Shown here piece by piece: positions 60,259-64,000 of a stretch of 64,000 bases of DNA. The notes below the pieces were generated by a model. The model searched no databases and was not told the DNA's origin. It saw nothing but the letters and a program-made list of their open reading frames with translations. Position 1 is the stretch's first letter. Each line of letters opens with the position of its first letter. The stretch is from Paratinospora sagittata (lineage: Eukaryota > Streptophyta > Magnoliopsida > Ranunculales > Menispermaceae). Both the position numbers and the translations under genes were made by a program. The stretch spans positions 44,019,741 through 44,083,740 of the forward strand of contig CM069593.1 in assembly GCA_035771175.1 (NCBI GenBank). Direction: 5' to 3'.

Positions 60259-61060
60259 CTATTTTTCAACAAGAGATATATCTCCAACGAATTCTTTGAG
60301 CATGACGTTGTAGACATTAAAAATAGTAGATTGAATGAGTTGAAGAATTCTATATTCACCAAGGCTAAGGAGCCAATCTCGAAGGAGACCAGTGCATCTA
60401 GAGAAGAAATCTTTGATTATGTCTTCAGCTGTTTTGCCTGATAATTGCTGATTATCCATCCATGCACACCATGTGGATAATTTAACTTTCCATTGGTCAA
60501 CTGGGACATTATCAAGACTGAACCATGGACCAAAATTATGCTGGAATGTTGCTGGAGTTGTTCTGGGAGGTTCAAGAAATGGATCTTCTGTATCTGACAG
60601 GATTTCAGATATACCAGGTTCATTTCTTTGAGATGAAGTTGGATCATCTGCCATATGAATATCATCAATATGGGAAAGATCCATATAGTTGTGTTCATCA
60701 TCAGTCTGGTTTGAAATATCTGAAGAATATTCATTTGAGTCAGAAATATCAGATATGTCAAGAAACTGCATATTATCATGAGGCACATTAGAGTGAGGAA
60801 CAACAGTATCCTGGGTAACCAAGTGGTCAAGGAATTGGACTAAAGGTTGGATAGGGTTAGAAGGTGGAGGATCACTTGGTGGTAATGTGGTGATGGGTTG
60901 TGCAGGTAAAGTTTCAAATGGAGGTGGTGCATATGTACGTGATTCATGAGGTTCAAAGTTCATAGGGGCTTTACCTTTGGCTGCACGACCATATGAAGGA
61001 CGAGGACCTCTGGGTGGAGGTTCAAAAGTAGGTCTGTTTGGAAATGGCGGTGGATTTTTT
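60259..61060 (-). pseudogene. Coat-protein-like region of the viral relic
   Basis: The open stretch 60963-60259 continues in frame from about 61060. It has a proline-rich N-terminal part, an acidic Ser/Asp region and then a helical part with WFSLDNVPVDQWK and WCAWMDNQQL, resembling the capsid core of plant pararetroviruses. It ends at a stop (60261-60259). Capsid-type sequence continues past it to about 59970 with another stop near 60096. The assignment rests on position and residue pattern. Confidence 0.65.
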
Positions 61061-61108
61061 CGGAATATGGTAGAGAATAAGAAAGGAGTAGGTTCTGTTG
61101 GTGTATGA

Positions 61109-61368
61109 TGTCACGCCTGGGTTGCACACAGTGCCCCCTACCCAGGGTGATGAGTACCCCCGCAGGGCATACTCCAGCCATTACGATCCATAATATTGTT
61201 ATACCTCAATACACAGCCCGCACACATCGTCTAGTATCCCCGAGGTTTTTTGTCCACAAAGGGGGCCTCCCCCCAAGTCGAACTCGCAACCTCCCCTTAA
61301 GGAGTTAGAATCCGCACTTGGAGTAGCCACTGAACCAATGGGGCACTGTGTGCATCCCAGGCGTGACA
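61109..61368 (-). mobile_element. 260-bp element with 29-bp TIRs and Pol III box A/B motifs, inserted in the viral relic
   Basis: The ends 61109-61137 and 61340-61368 are inverted repeats matching at 28 of 29 positions (both begin TGTCACGCCTGGG read inward). On the minus strand a box-A-like TGGTTCAGTGG (61337-61327) is followed about 40 bases later by a box-B-like GCGAGTTCGAC (61287-61277), a tRNA-like spacing. It interrupts the linker between the movement-protein and coat-protein regions. No clear target-site duplication or poly(A) end was found, so it is unclear whether this is a MITE, a SINE with inverted ends, or a SINE captured by a MITE. Confidence 0.7.
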
Positions 61369-62966
61369 AAAAAACCTATAGTTCTGTAAGGATCTGCTGG
61401 TGGTTTCTTAGTCTTTTGAAGATTAGCCTCAACAAATGAAAGTTGTTGCTTCAACTGTCTGATTTCAGCCTCATACTGCATAAATTCAGGACCAAAATAT
61501 TTATTCTCTAGATAATACCGCAAGGTAGCATCAAGCTTATGTATTTTCTCACGTATCTCCTAATAATACTATTGAACTATGGCTGCTTGTGCATCGGTCT
61601 TATTTGCAAGACTGGTAGTGGCAGAAGATATGCTTGTAAGTTGATGATCTATCTTTTGCAGATAATGATTCTGAACTAAAGCATTCTTTGTTTGCTAGTT
61701 TAGTACTTCTTCAGGTTGAGAAATAAGCTTGGTTGAGCCATCTAGCCTTACTTCAGTTGGAACTGAAAAATGTTTGGCTGTTGTCTGATGGTGTGGATCA
61801 GATACACGTTGCAGAGATGGAAAATCCTGATCATACTGGTTGACAGGAAAACATGGTTGAACCATTGCTGCTGCAGGAGGAGTAGGAGGAGCAGGAGGTT
61901 CGTTTTGAGGATGTATGACATCCTGTTTGCATGAAGTGTAATACCTTTGAGGTTGTGGTTCAAACTGTGAAGGAGGTACATCAAAAATCCATTCTTCAAT
62001 ATCATCTTCTGAGAGATCATTGTGGCATGAGCAGTCAGGATGACACATAGCAGGATTACAATCCCAGATAAAATGATCATCTACATGTGAATGATAAACA
62101 GGGAACCCCGAAGTCTGGAAAGAATGAACAGGGGGTCTGTCTTTGTGGTACTTGTAGACTGGCTGTATCATTAAAGAATGATGAACTGGGAGATTATTCT
62201 GTATTGTATGGCTTGGAAGCTCAAAACTGATTTTAACCGAACCATCACGTTGTTTTGCAAGTCGAGGACTTTCATTAGTAACAACAGGTTCATTGTGCTT
62301 GATAAATTTTTCATAATTAGTGAACCAGGCAGTAGGAATGAGCTGATAGAGATCTTGTCGTGGTATTTGCCTAGGGATCTGCACAATAGTTGAAACCTCA
62401 TTATCATTAACAAAATCCATAATCGTACCGTGAGGTTTGTATGTTTTGAGATGGATTGCATGATCTTGCAATCTGAAAGCCATTTGATGATGAAGAGTAG
62501 CAAGGATTCCTTCAGCTTTGTGTTTAGCACCAGAGAATTGGATTTGTACTTTGAATCTGGTAGGCAGAGTAGGATCATTTAAACAGACGTTGAAGTCTGG
62601 GGTTATGGTGAAGACCATGGAGCCATGACTAACTGTTGTAATGACCGTACCGATGCAAGCATATTCATACTCTAGCAGATTCGTATCAAGAAGAGCAACA
62701 CGAGCAAATAGAGGTATGTCACCTCGACCATGATATGAGAGAACCAGACGGATGGCACCAAAGTGAAAGTGAGTGTATCCATTGGATGACCAGTAACGTA
62801 TGAAATCTGGATCAAACTCAAGAGTGACATATTGTTCTTGATGCGTTGACTCTCACTGACAGTTTGCTAAGGCTGTACTCTGAACATATTCTTTGATGGG
62901 AGGAGACTTTTTAGAAATTAAAGTTTTAACAGACTTGGTAAAAGAAGGACGACGCTTATTAAACAT
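61369..62966 (-). pseudogene. Movement protein and linker region of the viral relic
   Basis: The reading frame opens with an ATG at 62966-62964, has an in-frame stop at codon 38 (62855-62853), and is then open to a stop at 61697-61695. The part around 62780-62500 has the pattern of a 30K-superfamily movement protein (RVALLDTNLLEYEYACIG and LHHQMAFRLQDHAIH). Downstream of about 62250 comes a low-complexity Pro/His-rich linker. The same frame continues past further stops (61697-61524) into a coiled-coil-like stretch (QYEAEIRQLKQQLSFVEAN) up to the inserted element. Confidence 0.75.
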
Positions 62967-63078
62967 AGAATAGAGATTCAGTAAAGGAGCTATGGTCTCA
63001 TCTATCTTATTATCATCGAGTTCTCAGCCTGTCTTCTTTTACATCTAGTAACTTTCACACTTAAACGTTTACAAATTT

Positions 63079-63510
63079 TTTTATCCTTGTGCGATTTTTT
63101 TTTATTTTCTTAAAAAGGTATTATCCACTTTGTTCTTATTTTTATTATTATTATTTAATAGTGAATGACGCATCGTGAAGAAATCTGAAACACAAAATCT
63201 GAAAAGTTAAAAAAAAGAAGTGAATGGTTATAAAAATTATCTGGAACAAACGCCATTTACTTTGCTAAAAAAAAAAATTGTACAAGGTTAATTTTTTGTG
63301 CGATTTTCGTTGGTTTAAATTTTGTAGAGACGTCATCCACATTAAATTCTTTTTTGTTAAATAAAATATCTGAAAATTATTGTTAAATAAAAAAAATCTA
63401 AAATAAAGTTAAAAAAAAGAAGTGAGCAACTATTAAAAAAATTTAAAACAAAGTGGACGATACCTCTTTAAGAAAAATGAAAAAAATCACAAAAGAATAA
63501 AAATCCTTGT
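63079..63510. mobile_element. Foldback element with about 70-bp arms
   Basis: The left arm (63079-63150) and right arm (63437-63510) are inverse copies with shared blocks CCTTGTGCGATTT, TTTTCTTAAAAAGGTAT/TTCTTAAAGAGGTAT and TCCACTTTGTT. Further copies of TTGTGCGATTTTCG and AAGTTAAAAAAAAGAAGTGA occur between them as direct repeats. It is AT-rich and without an ORF. No flanking duplication was identified. Confidence 0.6.
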
Positions 63511-63588
63511 GCGATTTCTGAAATAAATGAATGAAACACTAAAAAAAAAGAGAATGTCGGAGAGATGACACTTGAGATACAAGAGTTT

Positions 63589-63590
<2 letters not shown>

Positions 63591-63622
<32 letters not shown>
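63591..63622. repeat. T32 homopolymer
   Basis: A run of about 32 T lies in the spacer. It could be the poly(A) of a minus-strand retroposon, but nothing recognisable lies beside it. Confidence 0.7.
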
Positions 63623-63623
<1 letters not shown>

Positions 63624-63829
63624 GAACTGTGAATTTTTTATATTTTGATTTTGTTGATTTATTTATTTATTTATTTTTTGTTGATGGTGCCATCTTTTTT
63701 ATTTCATATTTTTTTAATAATCGTTTGTTTTATTTAAATATTACTTAATTTTAGATATACTATGTTTTAGATGACTTTTTGTATAAAAAAAATAATCATG
63801 CCCAAAAAAATCCCACTTTGCTCTCTTTG

Positions 63830-64000
63830 TTTCTGATCTTGCCAGTTGCCACCACCCGTCGCGTCTAACGTCTTAAGTTAAAATTCCCATTTTCATCAGA
63901 GCAGAGCGAATAAACTGAAAACGAAGAAGAAGAAGAAGAAGAAAATAGTAAGTCGCGACGACGGCACTCGACGCAACACAGAGCAACAATCATGGCTTCC
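63830..64000 (+). CDS. 5'UTR and first codons of a further gene (cut by window edge)
   Basis: After AT-rich spacer the base composition rises, and a leader-like stretch with GAAGAAGAAGAAGAAG (about 63925-63940) leads to ATGGCTTCC at 63992-64000 in a favourable plant context (ACAATCATGGCT). Only Met-Ala-Ser is visible, so the product is unknown. Confidence 0.5.

Larger units (their letters stand above)
55860..62966 (-). mobile_element. Endogenous pararetrovirus (Caulimoviridae-like), decayed integrated copy
   Basis: Read on the minus strand, the domain order is movement protein, linker, coat-protein-like region, zinc knuckle, aspartic protease, reverse transcriptase, RNase H, C-terminal tail, then a non-coding region with a TATA box. 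There are no flanking LTRs, and a 30K-type movement protein precedes the capsid part, which separates it from Ty3/gypsy elements and points to Caulimoviridae. The copy has several in-frame stops, at least one frameshift (near 57800) and a 260-bp insertion (61109-61368). It is therefore an old, non-functional relic. The genus is not assigned, though the RT and tail resemble petuvirus/florendovirus-type endogenous viruses from memory. The outer limits are approximate. Confidence 0.85.

Noticed and set aside
20691..61368. tRNA-like box A/B motifs considered as tRNA genes
   Set aside because: No cloverleaf with acceptor pairing or anticodon arm could be drawn; they fit SINE-type promoters instead. 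No tRNA, rRNA or other RNA gene was recognised.
1..64000. CRISPR arrays, bacterial operons, insertion sequences or a new defence-type gene cluster
   Set aside because: All genes are spliced plant genes. The tandem repeats seen are two-copy or simple repeats, and no array with regular spacers exists.

Overview
The window is nuclear DNA of a flowering plant, most likely a eudicot; I cannot name the species. This rests on spliced plant-type genes with long AT-rich introns and on a dense load of typical plant mobile elements (LINEs, LTR remnants, tRNA-derived SINEs, hAT, PIF/Harbinger-like and Mutator-like MITEs, an endogenous pararetrovirus). I could assemble four complete protein-coding genes, all on the + strand, and the start of a fifth at the right edge.

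Layout. (1) 1-2.5 kb: a DIVARICATA-type two-repeat MYB gene with two exons. (2) 4.8-29.8 kb: a SPINDLY (SPY) orthologue with 17 coding exons (926 residues), preceded by a probable 5'UTR intron. Introns 4, 12 and 15 (4.8, 7.3 and 2.8 kb) are swollen by repeats. Intron 6 has a GC-AG border. (3) 30.6-44.4 kb: a PGAP3/Per1-like GPI-remodelling gene with five coding exons (343 residues). Its likely 5'UTR exons lie near 30.9 and 31.6 kb, so the intron before the start codon would be about 9.6 kb. That intron holds a nest of three elements: a LINE split by an LTR-type element, which is itself split by a second LINE. (4) 47.1-54.7 kb: an OTU-domain deubiquitinase of the OTLD1/OTU6 type with eight coding exons (about 500 residues). 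A non-autonomous LTR retrotransposon sits in its first intron. (5) 55.9-63.0 kb, minus strand: a decayed endogenous caulimovirid in the order movement protein, coat protein, zinc knuckle, aspartic protease, reverse transcriptase, RNase H, followed by a pararetrovirus-like promoter. It is broken by stops, a frameshift and a 260-bp insertion. (6) 63.9-64 kb: the 5'UTR and first three codons of another + strand gene.

The genes form no operon or visible pathway. SPY is a nucleocytoplasmic protein O-fucosyltransferase acting in gibberellin and other signalling. The PGAP3-like protein remodels GPI anchors in the secretory pathway. OTLD1 is a histone-directed deubiquitinase. The DIV-like protein is a transcription factor.

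I found no new multi-gene system. The most notable items are the three-layer nest, the TIR-bounded element that also carries Pol III box A/B motifs inside the viral copy, the GC-AG intron in SPY, and several clean MITE and SINE insertions with recognisable target-site duplications. All exon borders were derived by eye from splice sites, reading-frame continuity and remembered family conservation. No alignment or transcript data were available.
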